Made by a program: the position numbers and the translations under genes. This document shows, one piece after another, positions 33,241 to 42,374 of a DNA stretch of 64,000 nt. The notes under the pieces were generated by a model. That model searched no databases. It saw only the letters and a program-made list of their open reading frames with translations, and was not told the DNA's origin. Position 1 is the stretch's first letter. Each line of letters opens with the position of its first letter. This stretch comes from Micromonospora citrea (GTDB lineage Bacteria; Actinomycetota; Actinomycetes; Mycobacteriales; Micromonosporaceae): the NCBI RefSeq assembly GCF_900090315.1, contig NZ_FMHZ01000002.1, positions 2,520,501 to 2,584,500 on the forward strand. Direction: 5' to 3'.

Positions 33241-33933
33241 ATGCCCGCCGCCTCGACCACCCTCCGCGTGCTCGCCGTGTCGGTCATCGCGTCGCTCACC
33301 GTCACCGGCTGTCAGACCCTGGACGACGCCGGCCGGGCGCTCGGGCGGTCCGATCTCGTCAACGACATGGCCTCCCGGCTGGACCAGGCGCTCGAGCTGA
33401 CCTACTCCGCCGACTACCTGCTCGCCGGCGGGCAGACCGCCACGATGGCCCAGGCGCAGGACCCGGCCCGCTCCGCCTACACCTGGCCCGGCGGCCGGCT
33501 CACCGTGACCCCGGAGGCCACCGCCCGCTGCGAGACCACCGCCGGTAAGGCCACCTGCACGCTGGAGGCCCCGCCCGCGCCGAACGCGAAGCCCTCGGTG
33601 GCCCTGTTCACCGAGGCGAAGCGGCAAGGGCTGGTCACGCCGCCGGTCGTCGTGGGGCTGCTGACCGCCGCCGCGCTGGACCCGGACGCCGTGATCGCCC
33701 AGAGCAGCACCACCCTCGCCGGCCACCACGCGAGCTGCGTCGACGTCGAGCAGGCCGCCGGCGAATTCACCGCCTGCGTGACCACCGACGGGGTGCTGGG
33801 CAGCTTCACCGGCCAGGTCGACGGCAGGCCGGTCGAGCTGGCGCTGACCCGCTACCGCGAGGCGGTCGACGGGGCCGCGTTCGAGCTGCCGACCGGCGCC
33901 GGCGTGGTGGACCGCCGACCCGCCACCTCGTGA
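33241..33933 (+). CDS. Hypothetical lipoprotein
   Basis: The 230-residue product has a signal peptide with lipobox LTVTGC (residues 18-23), so it is predicted to be lipid-anchored. The mature part has four further cysteines (two pairs: RCETTAGKATC and SCVDVEQAAGEFTAC), likely forming disulfides. The gene is divergent from eno and overlaps the next gene (GTGA). No named family is recognised. The coupling with a Nudix hydrolase has no obvious functional meaning. Confidence 0.8.
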   Translation: MPAASTTLRVLAVSVIASLTVTGCQTLDDAGRALGRSDLVNDMASRLDQALELTYSADYLLAGGQTATMAQAQDPARSAYTWPGGRLTVTPEATARCETTAGKATCTLEAPPAPNAKPSVALFTEAKRQGLVTPPVVVGLLTAAALDPDAVIAQSSTTLAGHHASCVDVEQAAGEFTACVTTDGVLGSFTGQVDGRPVELALTRYREAVDGAAFELPTGAGVVDRRPATS

Positions 33934-34865
33934 CCGACCGGCCGACCGGCCTCGCCCCGGGAGCCGGCGACGACACCCCGCCGGCCCACCGCCTCACCCC
34001 CGGCGACGACACCCCGCCCGTCGCGACCTCCGACGGCTTCGTCCCCGGGGCCGGCCGCGACACCCCGCCGGCCCCCACCGACCTGGCCCTGCCGGTCGCC
34101 GGGCGCAAGCTGCTGACCCGCGCCGACGGCGCCGTCCTGCGCGTGGCCGACCTGCCCGCCGGGACCGGCTGGGTGCCGCTGGGCACGCTGGGCGGCGTAC
34201 CGGCGTGGGCGGCCGAGCCGGCCGCGCCGCAGGAACTGCCGGGACGCTGGCGCGGCTGGGCCGCGCTCGCCGCCGAGGCGTCCGAGCCGCTCGCCGCGCT
34301 GGCCGGCCGGGCGCTGACCGTGGTCACCTGGCGGCGTACCCACCGGTGGTGCGGGGCCTGCCGGGCCGAACTGGCCGACGTGCCCGGTGAGTCGGCCCGG
34401 CGCTGCCCCGAGTGCGAGCTGTACGTGCCGATGCGCCTCTCGGCCGCCGTGCTGGTGGCGATCACCCGGCCCGGCCCGGCCGGTCGCCCCGACGAGCTGC
34501 TGCTGGTGCGGCACTCGTACGGGCCGACGGCGCTGTGGGCGCTGGTCGCCGGGTTCGTCGAGTCCGGCGAGACGCTGGAGGCGGCGGCCCACCGCGAGGT
34601 CGGCGAGGAGGTCGGGCTGACGCTGACCGGCCTGTCCTACTTCGGCAGCCAGCCGTGGGCGTTGTCCGGCCCGAACGTGCTGCTCACCGGCTTCACCGCC
34701 ACCGCCGACGCGGGTGCCGAGCCGGCGGTGGACGGGCGGGAGCTGACCGAGGCGCGCTGGTTCCCGCTCGACGGGCTGCCGGCGGAACTGCCGCCCGGGT
34801 ACTCGATCTCGCGGTGGCTGATCGACGCGACGGCGGCCGGCGGGCGGCGCCGCCCGAGGCCCTAG
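33930..34865 (+). CDS. nudC: NudC-like NAD(+) diphosphatase (Nudix)
   Basis: The 311-residue protein has a Zn-ribbon (WCGACRAE and RRCPECELYV) followed by the Nudix box GFVESGETLEAAAHREVGEEVG, whose G, E, R, E, E, G residues all match the consensus. It continues with the GSQPWAL element; in classic NudC this is SQPWPFP, here changed. NudC hydrolyses NADH/NAD and can remove NAD caps from RNA. A low-complexity N-terminus of about 50 residues has repeated DTPP segments. The GTG start overlaps the lipoprotein stop. The substrate assignment is probable, not certain. Confidence 0.87.
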   Translation: MTDRPTGLAPGAGDDTPPAHRLTPGDDTPPVATSDGFVPGAGRDTPPAPTDLALPVAGRKLLTRADGAVLRVADLPAGTGWVPLGTLGGVPAWAAEPAAPQELPGRWRGWAALAAEASEPLAALAGRALTVVTWRRTHRWCGACRAELADVPGESARRCPECELYVPMRLSAAVLVAITRPGPAGRPDELLLVRHSYGPTALWALVAGFVESGETLEAAAHREVGEEVGLTLTGLSYFGSQPWALSGPNVLLTGFTATADAGAEPAVDGRELTEARWFPLDGLPAELPPGYSISRWLIDATAAGGRRRPRP

Positions 34866-34907
34866 CGAGCCCTCTCCCCCGGCCGGGCGTCGGTGGGTTG
34901 CCCTGCC

Positions 34908-36527
34908 CTACAAGCCGAGCAGGGTGCGCAGGTGGCGCGGGGGCGGGCAGTCGTGGGCGAGCATCGCGTCGTGCCATTCGCGCACCGACACGTCGGCCGG
35001 GCGGGCGGCGGCGATCTCGGCGACCTCGCTGTAGCCGACGAAGTACGTCGACAGCTGGGTCGAGGTGAGCAGGGCGCGCCGCCACTTGCCGGCCGCCTCC
35101 CCCTCCTCCTGGAAACCCCGCCCGGTCATCAGCGCCATCGCCTCGGCCTCGGGCAACTCCTCGCAGTGGACGAGCTGGTCCAGCAGCGCGTTGATGGTCA
35201 TCCGGAGCTGCATCTTGAGCTGCTGCAACCGCACCGGCAGGCCGCCGAAGCCGAGGCCGGCCATCAGCTCCTCCGCGTAGACCGCCCAGCCCTCGATGAA
35301 CGGGCCGGACTCGGTCAGCGCCCGGACCCGGGTCGGGCCGATGTGCCGGCGGGCGTGGGCGAGCTGGAGGAAGTGCCCCGGCATCGCCTCGTGCACCGTC
35401 AGGTTGCGGATCATGTGGTCGTTGTATTCCCGGTAGAACGACTCCACGCGGTGGGCCGGCCAGTCCGCCGGAGTCGGCGCGATGCAGTAGAACGTCGGCA
35501 CGTCCGCCGTCTCCAGCGGGCCGGGCGAGTCGCAGTAGGCGACCGCCACGCCCCGGGCGAACTCGGGCATCTCCTGGATCACGCAGGGGTCGTCGACAAG
35601 GGTGACCAGGTCGTGGGCGCGGACGAAGTCGGCGGCCTCGTCCAGGGTGACCGAGGCGAGGTCCACGATCGTGGCGTCGTCGGGGTGCTCGGCGGCGAGC
35701 AGGTCCAGCGCGCGGCGTACGGTCTCGTCGTCGGCCGGGCCGCCGACCAGCTCGACGGCCGCCGCGCGGATCTCCTCGGTGACCCGCTCCAGGTTGGCCC
35801 AGGCCCGGCGCTGGATCTCGGCGGCGCCCAGCTCCGTGTCGAGGGTGTGCCAGAGCCGCGCCTCCCAGCGGCGGCGGCCCAGGCGCGGGTCCCGCCCGGG
35901 GCCGTCGTCGGCGGCCAGGCCCTGCCGCAGCCACGCGACGAACTCCTCCAGCGCCGCGATCGCCGCCGTGGCGGCCGGCTCGACCCGGTCGTGGAGGGCG
36001 GGGGCCTGCGCGAGCAGCGCCGGCACCTCGTCGCGGATCAGCGCCGCCGTGCCGGTGAACTGCCCGACGGCCGTCTCGGCGTGGACGCGCGGCATGTCGC
36101 GCAGCGTCGCGCGGGCGGTCGCCAGCGCGTCCGGCACGGCGGCGAGCCGACCGGCCAGGCTGGTCAGCCGCTCCTCGACCGGCGCGAACGGGCGGGCGGC
36201 CAGCGCGTGCAGCAGCGGTCCGGGGTTGTGCCGCAGCGGGTCCCACTCGTGCGCGCGGATCTCGCTCCACTCGAACAGCGCCCGGTCCACGAACGAGGTG
36301 AGCAGGGCGTGGTCGACCCGCTCCTCGACGCCCAGCGAATCCGGGTCGAGCTCGGCCAGCGCGTCCGCGGCCTCCCTCAGCATCGCCTGGTCGGCCGCGA
36401 CGGCGGTGGCGGACAGATCGGGCAGGCGGTCGTCGTGACGGTGGTCGCCGGTGGAGGTCGCGAGCCCCGGCCGGCTCTCCAGCAACGCGTCGACGATCCG
36501 CTCGGCGAGCGGCACAAACGATTCCAC
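34908..36527 (-). CDS. DUF885 family (HExxH-like) putative metallopeptidase
   Basis: The 539-residue cytoplasmic protein shows the DUF885 signature NLTVHEAMPGHFLQLAHARR, with a HExxxxH-type metal site, and a downstream EGWAVYAEELM that supplies a third ligand. DUF885 proteins resemble M32 or carboxypeptidase Taq-like metallopeptidases. Length is standard. No signal peptide is present. It is monocistronic, convergent with the Nudix gene, with 42 bases between, and is followed upstream by mazG on the same strand. Confidence 0.88.
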   Translation of the reverse strand: MESFVPLAERIVDALLESRPGLATSTGDHRHDDRLPDLSATAVAADQAMLREAADALAELDPDSLGVEERVDHALLTSFVDRALFEWSEIRAHEWDPLRHNPGPLLHALAARPFAPVEERLTSLAGRLAAVPDALATARATLRDMPRVHAETAVGQFTGTAALIRDEVPALLAQAPALHDRVEPAATAAIAALEEFVAWLRQGLAADDGPGRDPRLGRRRWEARLWHTLDTELGAAEIQRRAWANLERVTEEIRAAAVELVGGPADDETVRRALDLLAAEHPDDATIVDLASVTLDEAADFVRAHDLVTLVDDPCVIQEMPEFARGVAVAYCDSPGPLETADVPTFYCIAPTPADWPAHRVESFYREYNDHMIRNLTVHEAMPGHFLQLAHARRHIGPTRVRALTESGPFIEGWAVYAEELMAGLGFGGLPVRLQQLKMQLRMTINALLDQLVHCEELPEAEAMALMTGRGFQEEGEAAGKWRRALLTSTQLSTYFVGYSEVAEIAAARPADVSVREWHDAMLAHDCPPPRHLRTLLGL

Positions 36528-36549
36528 CCGCCGACCCTACCGGGCCGAC

Positions 36550-37521
36550 TCAGGCCTTTTCGGCGGCGCGGACCGCGTCCGCGTAGGCCAGGGCGGCGCG
36601 GCGCAGGGCCGCCTCCGGGTCCAGGCCCGCCTCGCGGGCCGCCGCGACCGTGCCGAGCAGGCTCGCGCCGAGCCGCGCCTCCGGGTCCGTCTGGGAGTCG
36701 CCGAGGGGCGGCGGTACGGCGAGACCGACCCGCCCGGCGCGATCCAGGATCTTGGCGGCCAGCGCGAGGGCGGGCTGGCTCAGCGCGACGCCGTCCAGCA
36801 CCGACTCGCGGGTCTTCTCCGACCGCTTGATCCGCTCCCAGTTCGCCTCGATCTCCTCGATCGAGCCGGCCTCGGCCCCGGAGAAGACGTGCGGGTTGCG
36901 GCGGACCATCTTGTCGACCAGGCCCCCGGCCACGTCGTCGACGGTCCACCGCTGCCCCTCGGGCAGCTCCTCGGCCAGCCGGGCGTGCAGCACCACCTGG
37001 AGCAGCACGTCACCCAGCTCCTCGCGCAGCGCGTCGGTGTCCCCCGCGCTGATCGCGTCGTACGCCTCGTAGCACTCCTCCAGCAGGAAGCCGGCGAGGC
37101 TCTGGTGCGTCTGCGCCCGCTTCCACGGGTCGCCGCCGGGAGAGGCCAGCCGGTCCATCACCGCCACCGCGTCGAGCAGCCGGGCGCCCGGCGGGTCCCA
37201 GGAGCCGTACATCAGCTCCAGCTCCGCGAGGCCCGGCTCGCGGGCCAGCCGCAGGCCCAGCTCCCGGGCCAGCGACTCGTCGCCGGCCGGGCCCGCCAGC
37301 CAGACCACGGCGCCGTGCGCCGCCACCGCGTCGAGCAGCGCCTGCGTCGCCGGGCCGTCGACCAGCCGCACCTCGGCGCCCGCCGCGCGCAGCGCCGTGG
37401 TCAGCTCGCTCTCCGCCCCCGCCAGCACCGGATGCCGGCGTACGACGTCCCACGCGGCAGCGGTCAACAGCCCGGCGGGCAGCCGGGGCGAGGTGACGAG
37501 CAGGACGATCCGCGCCGACAT
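36550..37521 (-). CDS. mazG: MazG family nucleoside triphosphate pyrophosphohydrolase
   Basis: The 323-residue protein has the MazG core: DPWKRAQTHQSLAGFLLEECYEAYDAI, then DALREELGDVLLQVVLHARLAEE and VDDVAGGLVDKMVRRNPHVF. Two E-rich EExxE-type metal sites are present (EECYEA and EELGD). An N-terminal SAM-dependent-methyltransferase-like domain of about 110 residues precedes it, as in actinobacterial MazG. It hydrolyses non-canonical NTPs and oxidised or surplus nucleotides. The ATG starts two bases after the lipoprotein stop, so they are coupled. Confidence 0.93.
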   Translation of the reverse strand: MSARIVLLVTSPRLPAGLLTAAAWDVVRRHPVLAGAESELTTALRAAGAEVRLVDGPATQALLDAVAAHGAVVWLAGPAGDESLARELGLRLAREPGLAELELMYGSWDPPGARLLDAVAVMDRLASPGGDPWKRAQTHQSLAGFLLEECYEAYDAISAGDTDALREELGDVLLQVVLHARLAEELPEGQRWTVDDVAGGLVDKMVRRNPHVFSGAEAGSIEEIEANWERIKRSEKTRESVLDGVALSQPALALAAKILDRAGRVGLAVPPPLGDSQTDPEARLGASLLGTVAAAREAGLDPEAALRRAALAYADAVRAAEKA

Positions 37522-37523
37522 GC

Positions 37524-38273
37524 TCAGCTGTCGGCCGGCCCGGCCAGCGGGTCCGGGGTGGAGACGTCGGTGACGGCGCCCGTGCCGGCCTCGCCGAGCG
37601 GCACGCTCACCGCCGGGGCGTTGCCGGCGAAGCTCAGCACCGGGAACTCCAGCGGGCGGTAGCGGGGGTTGACCGTCACGTCGTGCGCGGCGACCACCTC
37701 GGCCAGCGCCCTGCGGGTGGCCAGGGCGGTGCGGAACTGCTCGCCGTCGAGCTGCCGGGCGGCGGCCTCGTCGGTCACGTCGGCCGGGATGGCGCCCGCC
37801 TCGCGGCCCGCCGCCACCACGTCCGCCAGGTCCTGATCGGTCGGCGTGACCGGCGCGCCGGTCGGCACCCCCGAGAGGCAGGTGTAGAGGTCGGCCACCC
37901 GCCGCACGTAGTCGGTGTCGGGCGTGAGGCCGAACTGCTGGGCGAGCTGGACCGCCTGCACCTGCGACCGTGGCTGGTGGTTCTGCTCGGCCGACACCTG
38001 CTCGCAGACCTCGGCCAGCACCAGCACGCTGACGACCTCGCCGCGCCCGGGCAGTTGGGGCGCGGGCGCCGGCGGGCGCGCTTCGGGGGCGGCGGACTCC
38101 TCGCCCGGGGTCGGGTTCTTCGCCCGCAGGTCGGCCACGACCGCGGTGACGGCATCCTCGGTGATCCGCTGGTCGCCGACGTAGGCGGCGACGCCGGGCT
38201 CGGCACGGCAACCGGAGAGGGCGACGAGGCCGAACGCCATGCTGGCGACGGCGACAAGACGGCGAGCACGCAT
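37524..38273 (-). CDS. SurA-N-like lipoprotein between mfd and mazG
   Basis: The 249-residue product has a lipobox LVALSGC at residues 16-22, so it is predicted to be lipid-anchored. The region VAAYVGDQRITEDAVTAVV resembles the SurA N-terminal/chaperone-like domain. The ATG at 38273 is preferred over a GTG three codons upstream, because GAGAGAG precedes it at good spacing. This lipoprotein lies between mfd and mazG in many actinomycetes. The exact role is not established; folding of exported proteins is a guess. Confidence 0.82.
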   Translation of the reverse strand: MRARRLVAVASMAFGLVALSGCRAEPGVAAYVGDQRITEDAVTAVVADLRAKNPTPGEESAAPEARPPAPAPQLPGRGEVVSVLVLAEVCEQVSAEQNHQPRSQVQAVQLAQQFGLTPDTDYVRRVADLYTCLSGVPTGAPVTPTDQDLADVVAAGREAGAIPADVTDEAAARQLDGEQFRTALATRRALAEVVAAHDVTVNPRYRPLEFPVLSFAGNAPAVSVPLGEAGTGAVTDVSTPDPLAGPADS

Positions 38274-38375
38274 GACGGTCACTCTCTCATGCCGCCCGAG
38301 GCGCGTGTGACGCCGCCCACCCGTGTGCCCTGCCGCGGGCCGGGCCGGTCCCGACCCTGCCCGCTTCCACCCGGC

Positions 38376-41300
38376 TCACCGGGCCGGGGCCCCGGCCGGT
38401 TGCGGCTCGCCCAGCACGTCGGAGAGGAGCTGTGCGCACCACTCCAGCAGAGCCTGGTCGCGCAGCGGCTCGCCGCCGATCCGGCGGGTGCTCGGCCGGG
38501 GCACGCTGACCTGGTCGAGCGCGGCCTTGTAGACCGAGTCCGGGTGGTAGCGCTTGAGCCGCAGCTGCTTCGAGTCGGGCAGCGGCAGCGGGCCGAACCG
38601 GATGTGCCTGCCCTGCATGGAGACGTCGGTCAGGCCGTAGCGGCGGGCCAGCAGGCGGAACCGGGCCACCGCGACCAGGTTCTGCACCGGGGCGGGCGGC
38701 TCGCCGTAGCGGTCCGTCATCTCCGCCACCACCTCGCGCAGGCGCTCCTCGTCACGCGCCTCGGCGAGCTTGCGGTACATCTCCAGGCGCAGCCGCTCCA
38801 CCCCGACGTAGTCGTGCGGCAGGTGCGCGTCGACCGGCAGGTCGACCTTGACCTCGGTCTCCTCCTCCGGGCGCTCGCCCTTGAACGCGGAGACCGCCTC
38901 GCCGACCATCCGCACGTAGAGGTCGAAGCCGACGCCCTCGATGTGGCCGGACTGCTCGCCGCCGAGCAGGTTGCCGGCGCCCCGGATCTCCAGGTCCTTC
39001 ATCGCCACGTACATGCCGGCGCCCAGCTCGGTGTGCTGGGCGATGGTCGCCAGCCGCTCGTGGGCGTGCTCGGTGAGCGGCTTCTCCGGCGGGTAGAGGA
39101 AGTAGGCGTACGCCCGCTCCCGGCCCCGGCCGACCCGGCCGCGGATCTGGTGCAGCTGGGCCAGACCGAGCAGGTCGGCCCGCTCCACGATCAGGGTGTT
39201 GGCGTTGGGGATGTCGATGCCGGACTCCACGATCGTGGTGCAGACCAGCACGTCGAACTCCTTCTCCCAGAAGCCGACCATGACCTTCTCCAGGGCCTCC
39301 TCGCCCATCTGGCCGTGCGCCACCGCCACCCGCGCCTCGGGCACCAGCTCGCGCAGCCTCCGGGCCGCCTTCTCGATCGACTCGACCCGGTTGTGCAGGT
39401 AGAAGACCTGCCCGTCGCGGAGCAGCTCGCGGTGGATGGAGGCGGCCACCTGCCGCTCGTCGTACGCCCCGACGAACGTCAGCACCGGGTGCCGCTCCTC
39501 CGGCGGGGTGGCGATGGTGGACATCTCCCGGATGCCGGTGATCGCCATCTCCAGGGTGCGCGGGATCGGGGTGGCCGACATGCTCAGCACGTCGACCGAG
39601 GCGCGCATCGTCTTCAGGTGCTCCTTGTGCTCGACGCCGAAGCGCTGCTCCTCGTCGACGATGACCAGGCCCAGCGACTTGAACCGGGTGGCCGCCTGGA
39701 GCAGCCGGTGGGTGCCGATGACGATGTCGGCGGTGCCCTCGGCGGCCATCGCGAGGGTCTGCTCGGCCTCCTTCGGCGTCTGGAAGCGGGAGAGCTGCCG
39801 GATCGTCACCGGGAACTGGCTCATCCGCTCGGCGAACGTGTTGTAGTGCTGCTGCACCAGCAGGGTGGTGGGCACCAGCACCGCCACCTGCTTGCCGTCC
39901 TGCACCGCCTTGAACGCCGCCCGGACGGCGATCTCCGTCTTGCCGTAGCCGACGTCGCCGCAGATCAGCCGGTCCATCGGGACGGTCTGCTCCATGTCCC
40001 GCTTGACCTCTTCGATCGCGGCGAGCTGGTCGGGCGTCTCCTGCCAGGGGAAGGCGTCCTCCAGCTCCCGCTGCCACGGCGTGTCCGGGCCGAAGTTGTG
40101 CCCCTTGGACGCCTTGCGGGCGGCGTAGAGCTGGATGAGCTGGGCGGCGATCTCCCTGACCGCCTTGCGGGCCCGGGCCTTGGACTTCTGCCAGTCCGAG
40201 CCGCCCATCTTGTGCAGGGTGGGCTGCTCGCCGCCGACGTATCGGGAGAGCTGGTCGAGCTGGTCGGTGGGGACGAAGAGCCGGTCGCCGGGCTGGCCGC
40301 GCTTGCTCGGGGCGTACTCGATGACGAGGTATTCCCGGGAGGCGCCGTTGACGGTGCGCTGCACCAGCTCGACGTAGCGGCCGATGCCGTGCTGCTCGTG
40401 CACGACGTGGTCGCCGGCCTTCAGCTCCAGCGGGTCGATGGTGTTGCGCCGCCGGCTGGGCATCTTGCGCATGTCGCGGGTGGAGGTGCCCCGGCCGCCG
40501 GTGACGTCGGTGCCGGTGAGCAGCACGAACCGGGACGCCTCGTCGACGAAGCCGCTGGCCAGGTTGCCGCAGGTGACCAGCAGCTCGCCGGGGGCGGGCG
40601 CGGTCGGCACCTCCTCGGTCAGCCGCGCGCCGAGACCGGCGTCGCGGAGCACCTCGACCGCCCGCTGGGCGGGGCCGTGCCCCTCGAAGACCAGCGCGAT
40701 CGCCCAGCCCTCGCCCGCCCAGCGCTTCAGGTCGTCGACCACCCGGGCGGTCTCGCCGTGATAGAGCGGAGCCGGCTGCGCGGCCAGCGTCACCGCGATC
40801 GCGTCGTCGGGGGTGACGTCCACCTCGCCCGGCTCGTCCTCCCAGGGCTCCCACTCGGGGGCGGCGGACTCCGCCTCGGCCAGGCCGAACGGCGACAGCG
40901 TCCACCAGGGCCGGCCCAGTCTCGCGGCGGCGGCGCGTACCTCCGCCAGGGTCTTGAAGGCGGCGGCGCCGAGGTCGACCGGGGCCTGGCCGCCGACGGC
41001 GGCCGCGGCCCAGCTCGCCTGGAGGAACTCCTCGGAGGTACGCACCAGGTCGTGCGCGCGGGTGCGGATCCGCTCCGGGTCGCAGAGCAGCACGTGGGTG
41101 CCGGCCGGCATGCAGTCCAGCAGCAGCTCCATCGAGTCGGCGCCGATCAGCGCCGGGGCGAGCGACTCCATGCCCTCCACGGGGATGCCCTCGGCCAGCT
41201 TGTCGAGGATCTCGGCCAGCTCCGGGTGCTCCTCGGCGAGGGCGGCGGCCCGCTTGCGCACCGAGGGGGTGAGCAGCAGCTCCCGGCACGGCGGCGCCCA

Positions 41301-42020
41301 CAGCTGCGGCACCTGCTCGATGGTCCGCTGGTCGGCCACGGCGAAGGTGCGGATCTCCTCCACCTCGTCGCCCCAGAACTCGACCCGGGACGGGTGCTCG
41401 TCGGTGGGCGGGAAGATGTCGAGGATGCCGCCGCGCACGGCGAACTCGCCCCGCTTGGTGACCAGGTCGACCCGGGCGTACGCCATGTCCGTGAGCCGGC
41501 GGGCGACGTCGGCCAGGTCGGCCTCTCCCCCGGCGGCGAGCTGCACGGGCTCCAGGTCGCCGAGCCCCTTGAGCTGCGGCTGGAGCAGTGACCGGACGGG
41601 CGCCACGACCACCCGCAGCGGGCCGGTGCGCCCGTGCGCGTCCGCCGACTGCGGATGGGCCAGCCGGCGCAGCACGGCCAGTCGCCGGCCCACCGTGTCG
41701 GAGCGGGGCGAGAGCCGCTCGTGCGGCAGCGTCTCCCAGGACGGGAAGACCGCCACCTGCTCCGGCGGGAGCAGGCTGCCCAGCGCGCCGGCCAGGTCGT
41801 CGGCCTCCCGGGTGGTGGCGGTCACGGCGAGCACGGGCCGGCCGGCGCCCCCGGCCGCCTCGTCGCCGGTGACGGCGGCCACCGCGAACGGGCGCAGCGC
41901 CGGCGGCGCGGTCAGGTCGAGGCCGTCGACCTGGGCCGCGCCCGAGCGCGCCAGGTCACGGGCGCGGCTCAGGCCGGGGTCGGCGAGGGCGGCGGCGAAC
42001 AGGCCGGCGAGCTTGCTCAT
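38376..42020 (-). CDS. mfd: Transcription-repair coupling factor Mfd
   Basis: The 1214-residue protein has the UvrB-homology N-terminal module and the RNA-polymerase-interacting CarD/RID-like domain (GDHVVHEQHGIGRYVELVQR). The superfamily 2 helicase motor includes GDVGYGKTEIAVRAAF (Walker A), DEEQRFG (DExH-type Walker B), SATPIPRT and QIRGRVGRGRERAYAY. The TRCF C-terminal domain is also present. Mfd removes stalled RNA polymerase and recruits UvrA. The start is ATG 42020, with GGAAG upstream. It lies upstream of the lipoprotein and mazG. Length is usual for the family. Confidence 0.97.
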   Translation of the reverse strand: MSKLAGLFAAALADPGLSRARDLARSGAAQVDGLDLTAPPALRPFAVAAVTGDEAAGGAGRPVLAVTATTREADDLAGALGSLLPPEQVAVFPSWETLPHERLSPRSDTVGRRLAVLRRLAHPQSADAHGRTGPLRVVVAPVRSLLQPQLKGLGDLEPVQLAAGGEADLADVARRLTDMAYARVDLVTKRGEFAVRGGILDIFPPTDEHPSRVEFWGDEVEEIRTFAVADQRTIEQVPQLWAPPCRELLLTPSVRKRAAALAEEHPELAEILDKLAEGIPVEGMESLAPALIGADSMELLLDCMPAGTHVLLCDPERIRTRAHDLVRTSEEFLQASWAAAAVGGQAPVDLGAAAFKTLAEVRAAAARLGRPWWTLSPFGLAEAESAAPEWEPWEDEPGEVDVTPDDAIAVTLAAQPAPLYHGETARVVDDLKRWAGEGWAIALVFEGHGPAQRAVEVLRDAGLGARLTEEVPTAPAPGELLVTCGNLASGFVDEASRFVLLTGTDVTGGRGTSTRDMRKMPSRRRNTIDPLELKAGDHVVHEQHGIGRYVELVQRTVNGASREYLVIEYAPSKRGQPGDRLFVPTDQLDQLSRYVGGEQPTLHKMGGSDWQKSKARARKAVREIAAQLIQLYAARKASKGHNFGPDTPWQRELEDAFPWQETPDQLAAIEEVKRDMEQTVPMDRLICGDVGYGKTEIAVRAAFKAVQDGKQVAVLVPTTLLVQQHYNTFAERMSQFPVTIRQLSRFQTPKEAEQTLAMAAEGTADIVIGTHRLLQAATRFKSLGLVIVDEEQRFGVEHKEHLKTMRASVDVLSMSATPIPRTLEMAITGIREMSTIATPPEERHPVLTFVGAYDERQVAASIHRELLRDGQVFYLHNRVESIEKAARRLRELVPEARVAVAHGQMGEEALEKVMVGFWEKEFDVLVCTTIVESGIDIPNANTLIVERADLLGLAQLHQIRGRVGRGRERAYAYFLYPPEKPLTEHAHERLATIAQHTELGAGMYVAMKDLEIRGAGNLLGGEQSGHIEGVGFDLYVRMVGEAVSAFKGERPEEETEVKVDLPVDAHLPHDYVGVERLRLEMYRKLAEARDEERLREVVAEMTDRYGEPPAPVQNLVAVARFRLLARRYGLTDVSMQGRHIRFGPLPLPDSKQLRLKRYHPDSVYKAALDQVSVPRPSTRRIGGEPLRDQALLEWCAQLLSDVLGEPQPAGAPAR

Positions 42021-42125
42021 GATCACTTCCAGACAGGCCGATTACCCCACGTCCAGCCGGACGGGGGGTTGTCCCCGCCAGCCTATCTCCACCCACCGAT
42101 GACCTGCGGCGCTCACCGACACCCG

Positions 42126-42278
42126 TCAGCTGACGGTCCGGGAGAACCGGCGCACCGCCCACCCGGCGCCGAGCGTGCCCACCGCGCCCACGATCAGCAG
42201 CGCCTGGATCACACCGGAGTCGGCCAGCCGGCCGGCGAACAGGGCCCGGGCCGCCTCCACCGCGTAGTAGCGGCTCGT
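42126..42278 (-). pseudogene. Remnant of ABC-2-type transporter permease, C-terminal fragment
   Basis: The minus-strand frame ends YYAVEAARALFAG...SGVIQALLIVGAVGTLGAGWAVRRFSRTVS. That is the last membrane helix and cytoplasmic tail of an ABC-2 permease, about 50 residues. The frame upstream lies in the cyclase gene on the other strand and is not coding, so only this fragment is left. No ATPase or complete permease is present nearby. Confidence 0.6.
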
Positions 42279-42374
42279 CAGCCGGGGCCTGGTCGAGGTC
42301 GTCTGACCCGCTCCGCCGGGCGTCCCACCCGGATGGATCTTGACGGGTGGGACGGCTCGTGATCGGGTTGGGCC

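Noticed and set aside
37683..41591. A 1302-codon open frame on the plus strand opposite the SurA-like lipoprotein and mfd
   Set aside because: It is the mirror frame of GC-rich genes; its product is low-complexity and mfd on the other strand has complete motifs.
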